Positions 17,953 through 26,371 of a DNA stretch of 64,000 bases are shown piece after piece; the first letter of the stretch is position 1; each line of letters starts with the position of its first letter. Origin of the DNA: CAVZCC01 sp963773765. GTDB lineage: Bacteria > Actinomycetota > Acidimicrobiia > Acidimicrobiales > Microtrichaceae. The stretch spans positions 434,001 to 498,000 of the forward strand of contig CAVZCC010000006.1 of assembly GCA_963773765.1 (NCBI GenBank). Direction: 5' to 3'. The position numbers and the translations under genes are program-made. The notes below the pieces were generated by a model that was not told where the DNA came from, did no database searches, and worked only from the letters and a program-made list of their open reading frames with translations.

Positions 17953-18810
17953 ATGAGCGACACGTCAGGCGCCAACGACGACCAGGCCCGGTACTGGGAG
18001 CACCGCAGCGCCGCCTGGATCGCGGCAGAGCACTACACCGCCCGGGTCGGAGGGCCGTTCGGCCTGCTGGCCATCGACCGGCTGGACCCGGCCCCCGGTC
18101 AGGCGGTGCTGGACGTCGGCTGCGGCACCGGGCCGACCACGGTGGAGCTGGCCCGACGGGTGGCGCCGGGTGGGAGCGTCCTCGGCCTGGACATCGCACC
18201 GTCCATGCTGGAGGTCGCCCGGGACCGGTCGGGGCGGGAGGGGATCGACAACGTCCGCTTCGCCGTGGGTGACGCCCAGTCCGACGACCTGGGAGCGGCG
18301 GGCTTCGACGCGGTGTTCTCGCAGTTCGGCGTGATGTTCTTCGCCGACCCGCCGGCCGCGTTCGCCAACCTGCACCGGTCCCTGCGCGACGGTGGCCGCC
18401 TGGCCTTCGCGTGCTGGCAGGACCTCCTGCTCAACGAGTGGATGTTCGTGCCCGGCGCCGCCGCCATCGGCGTGACCGGCGACGTGCCGACGCTGCCGGA
18501 GCCGGGCCGACCCGGCCCCTTCTCGCTGGCCGATCCCCAGGCCACCGCGGCGCTGCTCACCGCCGCCGGGTTCGGCGACGTGGAGGTGGTCCCCCACGTC
18601 GGCGAGGTGGTGGTGAGCAGGGACGAGCTGCCCACGGTGGTGGAGGCCGCCTGCCAGGTCGGCGCCGTGCGTGAGGCCCTCGAGGGTGTCGACGACCCCG
18701 CGGTCCGGGGCCGGATCCGCGCCGCGGTCGGCGAGGCCCTGGCCGAACGGATGGTCGACGGTCACCTGCGCATGGCCTCGGCCGCCCACGTGGTCAGCGC
18801 CACCGCCTGA
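17953..18810 (+). CDS. class I SAM-dependent methyltransferase (UbiE/COQ5-like)
   Basis: A 285-residue methyltransferase: motif I VLDVGCGTGPTTVELARRV (about 54-72), acidic LGLDIAPSMLEVARDR, motif II-like GDAQSDDLGAAGFDAVFSQFGVMFF and the post-motif LHRSLRDGGRLAF. The N-terminal NDDQARYWEHRSAAWIAAEHYT segment is common in actinobacterial small-molecule methyltransferases of the methyltransf_25/11 group. Convergent with the DUF47 gene, separated by 14 bp that include a short CCGACC hairpin. Substrate unknown; nearness to the isoprenoid-reductase gene is suggestive of quinone or lipid modification, but that is speculation. Confidence 0.9.
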   Translation: MSDTSGANDDQARYWEHRSAAWIAAEHYTARVGGPFGLLAIDRLDPAPGQAVLDVGCGTGPTTVELARRVAPGGSVLGLDIAPSMLEVARDRSGREGIDNVRFAVGDAQSDDLGAAGFDAVFSQFGVMFFADPPAAFANLHRSLRDGGRLAFACWQDLLLNEWMFVPGAAAIGVTGDVPTLPEPGRPGPFSLADPQATAALLTAAGFGDVEVVPHVGEVVVSRDELPTVVEAACQVGAVREALEGVDDPAVRGRIRAAVGEALAERMVDGHLRMASAAHVVSATA

Positions 18811-18824
18811 GCCGACCGGGTCGG

Positions 18825-19448
18825 TCAGGACTCCTTCACCACCGCGTACCAGACGCGTTCGGCCACGGCGGCCAGGTTGTCACCGACCCGGATGAAGCGG
18901 CGGTAGAGCTCCCGCCGCCCCGTCACGATGCGCAGGTCCTCCTCGGCCAGCAGGTCGGACATGGCCTGGCGGTACACGCGCTCCAGGCGGCGCTGGCACT
19001 TGGTGGCCGCGTCGGCCTCCACCGTGGCGCCGGTTCCGTCCGACAGCAGCAGCTCCACCGCCAGGTCCAGGTGCCCCACACCCTGGGCCAGGAGCCGGGC
19101 CATGTTGGCGGCCAGGTCGTCGGGAGGGATGTCCATGATCTCGCTCTCCCGCACCACGTCCTTGGCTCCGTTCATGACGTTGTCCAGCCGTTCCGAGATC
19201 AGGTACAGGTCCTCCCGGTCCAGTGGCGTGCTGAACGACTCCCGCAGCGCCACCCGCAGCTCGCGCTTGCGATCGTCGGCCACGTGCTCGGCGTCGCGCA
19301 CCTGCTGTGCCTCGTCGGCGGGCCCGCCCTCCGTCGCCCACCGGGCCAGTGCCTCCACGCCCACCTGGGTGGCGTCGAACTGCTGGTGCAGCATCTCCAG
19401 CACCGGTGGCGTCTCCGGCAGGAACCATCGCCTGGCGCGCTTCCTCAT
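18825..19448 (-). CDS. DUF47/PhoU-like phosphate transport accessory protein
   Basis: A 207-residue all-helical protein of the DUF47 (PhoU-related) family. Recognisable features are the N-terminal FLPETPPVLEMLHQQ, the helix with EHVADDRKRELRVALRESFSTPLDREDLYLISERLDNVMNGAKDV (conserved D-R-E-D and D-x-x-x-x-x-K) and the C-terminal repeat of the same helical hairpin. ATG 19448 was chosen because GGAG sits 6 bases before it. It follows pit by 61 bp on the same strand. Such pairs are widespread and DUF47 proteins are thought to control the Pit transporter. Confidence 0.93.
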   Translation of the reverse strand: MRKRARRWFLPETPPVLEMLHQQFDATQVGVEALARWATEGGPADEAQQVRDAEHVADDRKRELRVALRESFSTPLDREDLYLISERLDNVMNGAKDVVRESEIMDIPPDDLAANMARLLAQGVGHLDLAVELLLSDGTGATVEADAATKCQRRLERVYRQAMSDLLAEEDLRIVTGRRELYRRFIRVGDNLAAVAERVWYAVVKES

Positions 19449-19509
19449 GGCCAACTCCTCATGTCCGGCACTCCCTCCGTGTCGGTCCTGGTTCCGTGGC
19501 CGGTCTTCG

Positions 19510-20520
19510 TCATGAGCCCAACCACCTCCACACCGGGTACAACAGCGCGGCCAGCGCCGCGGCCACCGGCAGGGTGGTGACCCAGGCCAGGCCGATCTCG
19601 GACACCACGCCCCAGCGGATCTTCTTCATCCGGTGCCGGCCGATGCCGGTGCCCACCACCGACGATGCCACCACCTGGGTGGTGCTGACCGGCGCACCCA
19701 GCAGGGACGCACCGAAGATCACCCCGGCCGAGCCGCCGGAGACCACCAGTCCGTCGAGCGGACGCAGGCGGTAGATGCGGCGGCCGATGGTGCGCACGAT
19801 GGTCCAGCCGCCCATGGCGGTCCCCACGGTGAGCGCCAGCGCGCTCCCGAGCCGGACCCACAGCGGGGCGTCCGACAGGGTGCTGATCCGGTCGTCGGCC
19901 ACCAGCAGCGCGGCGACCACGCCCACGGTCTTGGCCGCGTCGTTGGCGCCGTGGCTGAAGGCCAGCGAGGCGGAGGTGACCCACAGGCCGCCCTTGATGG
20001 GACCGTTCACGGCCTGGGTCGCCCGCCGCAGGGCCCGTCTGCCCGCCAGCTCCCCGGCCGCCCCGGCCGCGACGCCCACCACGGGGGAGACGGCCATGAC
20101 CACCAGCACCCCGATGACCCCGGTGGGTTTCAGGCCGTCGAAGCCGCCCCAGTTGACGGCGTCGGTGCCGCCGGCCACCAGGGCGGCGCCGACCAGTCCG
20201 CCGATGAGGGCGTGGCTGGAGCTGGACGGCAGCCCCATGCGCCAGGTGAACACGTTCCACGCCACGGCCGCGGTGAGCGCGGCACCGATGACCTCGACCG
20301 CCTCGGTGGAGGAGAGCTGCACGATCCCACCCACGGTCTCCGCCACCGCCGCGCCCAGCAGGAGCGGTCCGAGGATGTTGAACACGCTGGCCATGACGAT
20401 CGCGGCCAGCGGGGTGGCGGCCCGTGTGGCCACCAGGGCCGCGATGGCGTTGGCGGCGTCGTGGAACCCGTTGGTGAGCGAGAACCCGAACGCGAGGAGC
20501 ACGGCCACGATCAGTTCCAT
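19510..20520 (-). CDS. pit: PiT-family inorganic phosphate transporter
   Basis: A 336-residue cation-coupled phosphate permease. Both halves of the internal duplication carry the family signature: GFHDAANAIAALVATRA near residue 18 and SHGANDAAKTVGV near residue 190. About nine or ten hydrophobic segments are visible, as expected. It is the first gene of a two-gene operon with the DUF47 partner and is divergent from an acyl-CoA synthetase gene. This would be a low-affinity, constitutive phosphate uptake system. No Pho-box-like direct repeat was recognised upstream. Confidence 0.95.
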   Translation of the reverse strand: MELIVAVLLAFGFSLTNGFHDAANAIAALVATRAATPLAAIVMASVFNILGPLLLGAAVAETVGGIVQLSSTEAVEVIGAALTAAVAWNVFTWRMGLPSSSSHALIGGLVGAALVAGGTDAVNWGGFDGLKPTGVIGVLVVMAVSPVVGVAAGAAGELAGRRALRRATQAVNGPIKGGLWVTSASLAFSHGANDAAKTVGVVAALLVADDRISTLSDAPLWVRLGSALALTVGTAMGGWTIVRTIGRRIYRLRPLDGLVVSGGSAGVIFGASLLGAPVSTTQVVASSVVGTGIGRHRMKKIRWGVVSEIGLAWVTTLPVAAALAALLYPVWRWLGS

Positions 20521-20691
20521 GGGCGCTCCGTCACCGGATCCACCCGTTCCGGTCAGTCATCCGCCGTCGGCCCCCCGATCGCGCTGTCCTTGTTCGTCAC
20601 CTGCTGTTCACCTGTCGGCAACCGGCACGCTACTTGTGGTGGGGAGCAACGGGGTGCTCGTTCGGGGCGTCGCGGCCGCGGTGCCAGGCGT

Positions 20692-20697
20692 TACGTT
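20692..20697 (+). promoter_or_regulatory. putative leaderless -10 element (TACGTT)
   Basis: TACGTT ends 8 nt before ATG 20706; no Shine-Dalgarno sequence lies between. Confidence 0.5.
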
Positions 20698-20705
20698 CGC
20701 GGGCC

Positions 20706-22193
20706 ATGGCCGACCTGTCCGGACTGCTCGGCGCCCCGGCCCGCGACGACCCGGACCGGCCGGCGCTGGTGATGGACGACGGCACCGTCCACAGCTACGG
20801 CGCACTGGACGGGTTGGCCCGGTCGTGGGCCGCCACCCTGGCCGGAGCGGGGGTCGGTGGCGGTGACGTCGTCACGCTGGCCGACCGGAGTGGGGCGCGG
20901 GGGACCGCCGTCACGGTGGCCGCCTCGATGCTCGGTGCGGCGACGGCGCAGGTGAACCCGCTGCTCACCGGGAGCGAGTTGGCCCAACTGGTCCGCGTCG
21001 CGGGGTGCGGGCCGGTGGCGGTGGGGGGCAGTGACGCCGCAGCGGCGGTGACCGCTGCCCTCGGCCCGGCCGGCCGGGTGCTGGGGGACCCTTGCGGTGG
21101 CGGGGACCCGGCCGGCGGAACGGTCCCCGTCCCGGCCCTGGCCGGCGACCGCGACGTGTTGGTGCTGTTCACCAGCGGCACCACGGGGCTGCCCAAGGCG
21201 GTGCCCGTCACCAACGACGCCCTGATGGCCCGCATGGGCGCCTACCGGACCCCGTTCGACCGCGCCCGGGCCCCGGGGGTGTCGCTCATGTGCGTGCCGT
21301 CGTTCCACATCGGGGGGATGCTGGGCCTCCTGCTCAACCTGTACGGCGGCGACACCACGGTGGTCATGCCCCGCTTCGACGCAGGGCGCTGGCTCGCGTT
21401 GGTGCAGGAGCACCGGGTGGCGTCCGCGTTCCTGGTGCCGGCCATGCTCGCCCGCGTCCTGGACCACCCGGACCTGGCGTCCACCGACGTGTCGTCGCTG
21501 CGGACCATCGGCTACGGCGCGGCCGCGGCACCGGTGGACCTGGTGCGCCGGGCCATGGAGCGGTTCCCGGACGTGGGCTTCGCCAACGTGTTCGGCCAGA
21601 CCGAGACGTTGGGGGCCTACGCCACGCTGGCACCGGCCGACCACCACGATCCCCGCCGCATCGGCTCCGTGGGCCGACCCCTGCCGGGGGTGGAGGTCCG
21701 GGTGGTGGACCCGGTGAGCGGGGACGGGGTGGCACCGGACGAGGTCGGAGAACTGCAGGTCCGCACCGCACAGACGGTCACGTCGGCCGAGCAGTCCGAC
21801 GGGTGGTTCGCCACCGGCGACCTGGCCCGCCAGGACCGGGACGGCTACCTGTACCCGGTGGGCCGCCTGTCCGAGACGATCAACCGGGGCGGCGAGAAGT
21901 TCTCGCCCGTCGAGGTGGCGGGCGCGCTCCGCACGCACCGGGCCGTGGCCGAGGTGGCGGTGGCCGGCATCCCGGATGCGGAGATGGGTGAGCGGGTCGG
22001 CGCCGCCGTCGTGGTCGCCGCCGGCGCGGCCGCCCCCACGCTGGCGGACCTCCGGGCCCACTGCCGGGCCACGCTGGCTCCGTTCAAGCTGCCCGAGGTG
22101 CTGGCGGTGGTGGACGAGCTGCCGGTCAATGACCTGGGCAAGCTGCCCCGCCGGGCCGTGACGGCGCTGATCGTCGACCGTGCGTCTCGGTGA
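20706..22193 (+). CDS. acyl-CoA synthetase (AMP-binding)
   Basis: A 495-residue adenylate-forming ligase. Core motifs in order are LFTSGTTGLPKAVPVT, the A4/A5 region SFHIGGMLG and FGQTETLGAY, WFATGDLA, hinge GRLSETINRGGEKFSPVEV and the C-terminal lysine in NDLGKLPRRA. The A8 motif RLSETINRGGEK and the short length are typical of the long-chain/O-succinylbenzoate-CoA-ligase-like branch of the family. It is transcribed alone, divergent from pit and convergent with the molybdopterin oxidoreductase. Substrate not predictable; one of at least three separate acyl-CoA synthetases in this window. Confidence 0.91.
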   Translation: MADLSGLLGAPARDDPDRPALVMDDGTVHSYGALDGLARSWAATLAGAGVGGGDVVTLADRSGARGTAVTVAASMLGAATAQVNPLLTGSELAQLVRVAGCGPVAVGGSDAAAAVTAALGPAGRVLGDPCGGGDPAGGTVPVPALAGDRDVLVLFTSGTTGLPKAVPVTNDALMARMGAYRTPFDRARAPGVSLMCVPSFHIGGMLGLLLNLYGGDTTVVMPRFDAGRWLALVQEHRVASAFLVPAMLARVLDHPDLASTDVSSLRTIGYGAAAAPVDLVRRAMERFPDVGFANVFGQTETLGAYATLAPADHHDPRRIGSVGRPLPGVEVRVVDPVSGDGVAPDEVGELQVRTAQTVTSAEQSDGWFATGDLARQDRDGYLYPVGRLSETINRGGEKFSPVEVAGALRTHRAVAEVAVAGIPDAEMGERVGAAVVVAAGAAAPTLADLRAHCRATLAPFKLPEVLAVVDELPVNDLGKLPRRAVTALIVDRASR

Positions 22194-22250
22194 CCGTGCA
22201 TCGTCGCCCCGAGTCCCACCAGAACCGGGGTGGAACGGGAGTCGGGTCGG

Positions 22251-24416
22251 TCAGGCCGGCGACAGCTCCACCGGGATGGCGGTGAGGCGGGCCATGCCGG
22301 ACAGCGGCTCACAGGCGTCGGGGCCGTCGGGGGACAACACGTTGGCGTTCTCCCCGCCGGTGGCCTGCGCCACGGCCAGGCCGTCGGCCCTCGCGTGGCC
22401 CCAGCCGTGGGGCACGGCAACCACGCCCGGCATCAGGTCGTCGTCGAGCACCACGGGCAGTGCGATGCGGCCGGTGGCGGACGTGATCACGGCCAGGTCC
22501 CCGTCGGTCACCCCGGCGTCTGCCGCATCCTTGGGGTGCACGTAGACCCGGTTGGTGCCGCGGTCGCCACCCACGAACGCCTCCGCGTTGTGGGTCCAGG
22601 AGTTGTGGCTGTGGCGTTCCCGCTTGGTGATGAGCCGCAGCTGGTCCCGCTGGTCGACCTCGATGGCGAAGTCGGCCTCGAGCGAGCGGGCCTGGGCCAC
22701 GAAGTCCAAGGGGGCGAGCTGCACCTTGCCGTTGTCGGTCATGACCCGCTTGCCCAGGAACTCGTGCCCGGGTGGGCCGTCCCCGGTCGCCACGCCGTGG
22801 GGTGCGGCCACCACCTTGGACGGTGACAGTCGGGCCGCGGCCAGGATGACCTTGAGCAGGTGGTCGTCGGTCAGTTCCAGCCGGTCACCCACCACCGGGA
22901 GCCGGGTCACCGCGTTGGCCACGGAGAACGGCGCGCCCAGTGCCCTGCTGCCCAGCAGGGGCACGCCGCACGCCGCGGCCAGTCCCCGGTAGATCCACGA
23001 CTCCTCCTTGCGCTCCGCCGCGGGCGGCACCACCGCGGGCGTGTACTGCATCCACGGGTCCAGTTGCAGGCCGGCGAAGGCGTGGACGTAGGGGATGTCG
23101 GGACGTTCCAGGAAGGACTGGGCCGGGAGCAGGTAGTGGGCGTGGTTGCCGGTCTCGTTGCGGAACATGTCCACGCACACCAGGAGTTCCAGGTCCTCGA
23201 GCGCCGCCTCCATGCGGGGCCCGTTGGGGGCGGAGAGGGCGGGGTTGCCGGCGCTCACGAACAGGGCCCGGACCTGGCCGTCGCCGGGGGTGAGGATCTC
23301 GTCGGGGAGGATGCTGGTGGGGTAGGTGTCCAGGATCATCTCGAACCCGCCGATGCGGGACCGCCCCGAGTGCATGCCCAGCCTCGACTGCCTCATCATC
23401 TTCGGGAAGTCGAGTCTGGGGGTGCGGACCACGGCACCGCCGGGGCGATCCAGGTTGCCGGACACGGCGTTGATGACGTTGAGCAGCCAGTAGGCCAAGG
23501 TGCCGTTCGGGCCCATGTTGACCCCGGTGGAGGCGTACAGCGCGGCGGCGTCGGCCTCGCCGTAGGCGGCCACCAGGTCCCGCAGCACCTGGGGTTCCAC
23601 ACCGGTCACCGGAGCGGTGCGCTCCGGGGTCCAGGCCGCCACCACGCCGGCCAGCGCGCCGAAGCCCTCGGTGTGGTCGGCCACCAGCTGCCGGTCCACC
23701 GGACCGGTGGCCAGCAGCTCGTGGAGGAACGCGGCCAGGAGGAACACGTCGGTTCCCGGGCGGATGAACACCTGCTCGCCGACGGCGCGGGCCGTCTCGG
23801 TGCGGCGGGGGTTGACGTGGACCACGCGGCCGCCGCGCTCCACCACCGACTTGAGCCGTTGGGTGGCCTTGGGTGCCTGCACCACGCTCATCTGGCTGAT
23901 CGACGGGTTGGTGCCCAGCAGGATCACCATGTCGGACCGGTCGATGTCCGGGATGGGCTGCAGCAGCGGCACGCCGTACATGCGCTGGGCCACCAGGTAC
24001 TTGTTCGTGAGGTCCTGGGAGGCCGACGAGAAGGCGTTGGTCGTCCCCAGGCCCAGGAGAAAGGCGTGGAACGCCATGGGATGCAGGGCCCCGAAGGCGG
24101 CTGGGTTGCCCAGGTAGCCGGCGACGGCGTTGTTGCCCCGGCGGGACCGGATGTCGTTGACCTTGGCCGCGATCTCGGTGAAGGCCTGCTCCCAGGTGAT
24201 CTCGGTCCACGCGTCCCCGACCCGTTTCATGGGATGGTCCAGGCGGTCGGGGGAGTGGTGGATCTCACCGAATCGGATGCCCTTGACGCACGCGAACCCC
24301 TGGGACGAGACGTGGTCCTTGTCGGGGTCGATGCGGACGACCTGGTTGCCCTCGGTGGTGACCGAGAGGCCGCAGCCCGCCTCACAGATCCGACAGAACG
24401 TGGCGGTGACCGTCAT
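22251..24416 (-). CDS. stand-alone molybdopterin oxidoreductase with N-terminal [4Fe-4S] domain
   Basis: A 721-residue member of the DMSO-reductase superfamily. Cys8, Cys11, Cys15 and Cys43 (C-x2-C-x3-C-x27-C, from FCRICEAGCGL and GFACVKG) would bind a 4Fe-4S cluster. Bis-MGD binding is indicated by LLGTNPSISQ, VHVNPRRTETA, ALFVSAGNPALS and the C-terminal HGWGHARADG and ENANVLSPD. By-eye alignment places Asp135 (SASQD) where Cys, SeCys or Ser ligates Mo in other subfamilies. There is no Tat signal and no neighbouring ferredoxin-like or membrane-anchor subunit, so a soluble cytoplasmic enzyme is inferred. Related proteins are often annotated as formate dehydrogenase or nitrate reductase, but the reaction is unknown. 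A paralogue is broken at 56.3-58.6 kb. Confidence 0.9.
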   Translation of the reverse strand: MTVTATFCRICEAGCGLSVTTEGNQVVRIDPDKDHVSSQGFACVKGIRFGEIHHSPDRLDHPMKRVGDAWTEITWEQAFTEIAAKVNDIRSRRGNNAVAGYLGNPAAFGALHPMAFHAFLLGLGTTNAFSSASQDLTNKYLVAQRMYGVPLLQPIPDIDRSDMVILLGTNPSISQMSVVQAPKATQRLKSVVERGGRVVHVNPRRTETARAVGEQVFIRPGTDVFLLAAFLHELLATGPVDRQLVADHTEGFGALAGVVAAWTPERTAPVTGVEPQVLRDLVAAYGEADAAALYASTGVNMGPNGTLAYWLLNVINAVSGNLDRPGGAVVRTPRLDFPKMMRQSRLGMHSGRSRIGGFEMILDTYPTSILPDEILTPGDGQVRALFVSAGNPALSAPNGPRMEAALEDLELLVCVDMFRNETGNHAHYLLPAQSFLERPDIPYVHAFAGLQLDPWMQYTPAVVPPAAERKEESWIYRGLAAACGVPLLGSRALGAPFSVANAVTRLPVVGDRLELTDDHLLKVILAAARLSPSKVVAAPHGVATGDGPPGHEFLGKRVMTDNGKVQLAPLDFVAQARSLEADFAIEVDQRDQLRLITKRERHSHNSWTHNAEAFVGGDRGTNRVYVHPKDAADAGVTDGDLAVITSATGRIALPVVLDDDLMPGVVAVPHGWGHARADGLAVAQATGGENANVLSPDGPDACEPLSGMARLTAIPVELSPA

Positions 24417-24422
24417 GGGGCG

Positions 24423-24428
24423 ACGGTA
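24423..24428 (-). promoter_or_regulatory. putative leaderless -10 element (TACCGT)
   Basis: TACCGT on the minus strand ends 6 nt before ATG 24416 of the molybdopterin oxidoreductase. No ribosome site is present. Confidence 0.55.
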
Positions 24429-24482
24429 GCGCTGACGGGACCTCCAGCCTGGTCACGGGCAGGCGGTACAGACAGGACAGAA

Positions 24483-24506
24483 GTGTCCTGAGTATGAGAC
24501 ACTCAG
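24483..24506 (+). promoter_or_regulatory. overlapping inverted repeats, probable TetR operator of the P450 operon
   Basis: GTGTC (24483-24487) is mirrored by GACAC (24498-24502), and CTGAG (24488-24492) by CTCAG (24502-24506). The structure ends 4 nt before ATG 24510, so a bound repressor would cover the transcription start. A TATGAG hexamer (24493-24498) could be the -10 element of a leaderless transcript. Confidence 0.55.
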
Positions 24507-24509
24507 ATC

Positions 24510-25766
24510 ATGATGTCTAAGCACGATGCCGGGTCCGGACCGGCGGTGTTCCTGCCCCGCAGCGGGGAGACGTGGCGGGACCCGTTCCCCATGTACGCCT
24601 CGCTGCGGGACCACGACCCGGTCCACCACGTGGAGGACGGCGACTACTGGGTCCTGTCCCGCTTCGACGACGTCTGGCACGCGGCCCGGGACACGGCCAC
24701 GTTCTCCTCCGCCGAGGGGCTCACCACCACCTACGGCGAGCGGGGCAAGATCGGCCTGGACGAGGCCGCGCCGATCGTGATGATGGACCCGCCCGAGCAC
24801 ACCGCGTTCCGACGCCTGGTGGCCCGGGGGTTCACACCCCGGAGGGTGGCCGACATCGAGCCGGAGGTGCGGCGGTTCGTGGTGGAGCGCCTCGACCGGC
24901 TCGGTGGTGCTCTGGGAGCCGACGGTGCCGGCCCGGACGTCGTGGCCGAGCTGTTCAAGCCGCTGCCGTCCATGGTGGTGGCCCACTACCTGGGCGTTCC
25001 CCCGGAGGACCGGCCCCGCTTCGACGTGTGGACCGACGCCATCGTGGCGGCCAACGCCGAGGGTGACCCGTTCCTGGCCGCGGAGCGTCTGGGCGAGCTG
25101 CTCGAGTACTTCGCGGCGCTGATCGAACGGCGTCGGGCCGAGCCGGCCGACGACATGGTCTCGGCGCTGGTGCACGCCACCGTGGACGACCACGACGTGC
25201 CCCTGGTGCAGGTCCTGGGGTTCGCGTTCACCATGGTGGCGGGCGGCAACGACACCACCACCGGCCTGCTGGGCGCCGCGGCGGAGCAGCTGACCCGGCA
25301 CCCCGACCAGCGCCGGATGCTGGCCGACGACCCTGCGCTCATCCCCGGTGCGGTCGAGGAGTTCCTGCGACTGGCCTCGCCCGTGCAGGGCCTGGCCCGC
25401 ACCACCACCCGGGACGTCGCCCTGCACGGCCGCACCATCCCGGCCGGGCGCAAGACGCTGCTGCTGTACGCCTCGGCCAACCGGGACCCCCGCCAGTACG
25501 GGCCCACGGCGGAGGAGTGCGACGTGACCCGACGCATCGACCGCATGATGACCTTCGGCTACGGCGCGCACCACTGCCTGGGGGCGGCCGCGGCCCGGCT
25601 GCAGGGACGCGTGGTGCTGGAGGAGCTGCTGGGCCGGTACCCCGACTTCGAGGTCGACGCCGAGGCCGGGACGTACGCGTCGGGCAACTACGTGCGACGC
25701 CACGCATCGCTCCCGTTCGGTGCATCCGGGTTCGGGGCCGGGGACGCTGCCGGGAGCGGGGCGTGA
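24510..25766 (+). CDS. cytochrome P450
   Basis: A 418-residue soluble bacterial P450. The I-helix oxygen-binding motif AGGNDTT is at 244-250, the K-helix E-x-x-R at 284-287 (EFLR), and the haem-binding loop FGYGAHHCLG at 349-358 with Cys356 as iron ligand. The AxxxARLQ after the Cys and the short N-terminus without membrane anchor fit soluble CYP families active on fatty acids, terpenes or steroids. Two tandem ATGs (24510, 24513) leave the exact start open; no ribosome site precedes them. The stop overlaps the GTG of a TetR gene (GTGA), forming a two-gene operon. No ferredoxin or ferredoxin reductase gene is adjacent. Substrate unknown. Confidence 0.96.
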   Translation: MMSKHDAGSGPAVFLPRSGETWRDPFPMYASLRDHDPVHHVEDGDYWVLSRFDDVWHAARDTATFSSAEGLTTTYGERGKIGLDEAAPIVMMDPPEHTAFRRLVARGFTPRRVADIEPEVRRFVVERLDRLGGALGADGAGPDVVAELFKPLPSMVVAHYLGVPPEDRPRFDVWTDAIVAANAEGDPFLAAERLGELLEYFAALIERRRAEPADDMVSALVHATVDDHDVPLVQVLGFAFTMVAGGNDTTTGLLGAAAEQLTRHPDQRRMLADDPALIPGAVEEFLRLASPVQGLARTTTRDVALHGRTIPAGRKTLLLYASANRDPRQYGPTAEECDVTRRIDRMMTFGYGAHHCLGAAAARLQGRVVLEELLGRYPDFEVDAEAGTYASGNYVRRHASLPFGASGFGAGDAAGSGA

Positions 25767-26329
25767 GCGGCTGGCTGCGGGACGAGCAGGCCGACCTCGC
25801 GGTCGACCGCATCCTGGACGCGGCCGGTGACGAGTTCGTCTCCCGGGGCATCGCCGCCACGGGCATGGCCGACATCGCCCGGGCCGCGGGGTGCTCCCGG
25901 GCCACCGTGTACCGCTACTTCGAGAACCGGGACGCGCTCCGGTTGGCCTACGTGAACCGGGAGGCGGTGCGGGTGGCCCGCGCCGTGGGGGCGTCGGTGG
26001 CCGCCATCGCGGACCCGGCCGAGCGCTACACCTCGGCCATCCTCGGGTCGGTCGACCACGTGCGGCGCACCCCCACGCTGGCGGCCTGGTTCACCCCGTC
26101 GGACCTGGGCGTGGCCAACCGGCTCGCCGCGTCGTCGGAGGTGGTCGGCGCCATGGCCGCCGGCCTGCTCGGCCAGGAGGACGGGCGCCCGGCCGAGGCG
26201 CGCTGGATCGTGCGGGTCATCGTGTCGCTCCTGGCGCTGCCGGGGCGTGACGCGGCGGAGGAACGGGAGCTGGTGTCGCGGTTCGTGGTGCCGGCACTGG
26301 TGGGGGACCGGGGAGCGACGGTCGGCTGA
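25763..26329 (+). CDS. TetR-family transcriptional regulator
   Basis: A 188-residue TetR regulator with helix-turn-helix GMADIARAAGCSRATVYRYFENRDALR (about residues 34-60) and a variable C-terminal domain. The GTG start overlaps the P450 stop by 4 bp, so it is translated together with the enzyme. The inverted repeats before the P450 gene are its likely operator, which would make this an autoregulated pair in which the P450 substrate or product is the effector. The ligand is not predictable. Confidence 0.92.
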   Translation: MSGWLRDEQADLAVDRILDAAGDEFVSRGIAATGMADIARAAGCSRATVYRYFENRDALRLAYVNREAVRVARAVGASVAAIADPAERYTSAILGSVDHVRRTPTLAAWFTPSDLGVANRLAASSEVVGAMAAGLLGQEDGRPAEARWIVRVIVSLLALPGRDAAEERELVSRFVVPALVGDRGATVG

Positions 26330-26350
26330 CCAGTAGACTTGCGTGTGCAA

Positions 26351-26369
26351 GGACCGAGGAGGTTGGTCC
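26351..26369 (+). promoter_or_regulatory. ribosome site in the loop of a small hairpin
   Basis: A strong AGGAGG (26357-26362) precedes ATG 26372 and decides that start. It lies between GGACC (26351-26355) and GGTCC (26365-26369), which can pair to display it in a 9-nt loop. A TAGACT hexamer at 26334-26339 may be the -10 element of this gene. Confidence 0.4.
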
Positions 26370-26371
26370 GG

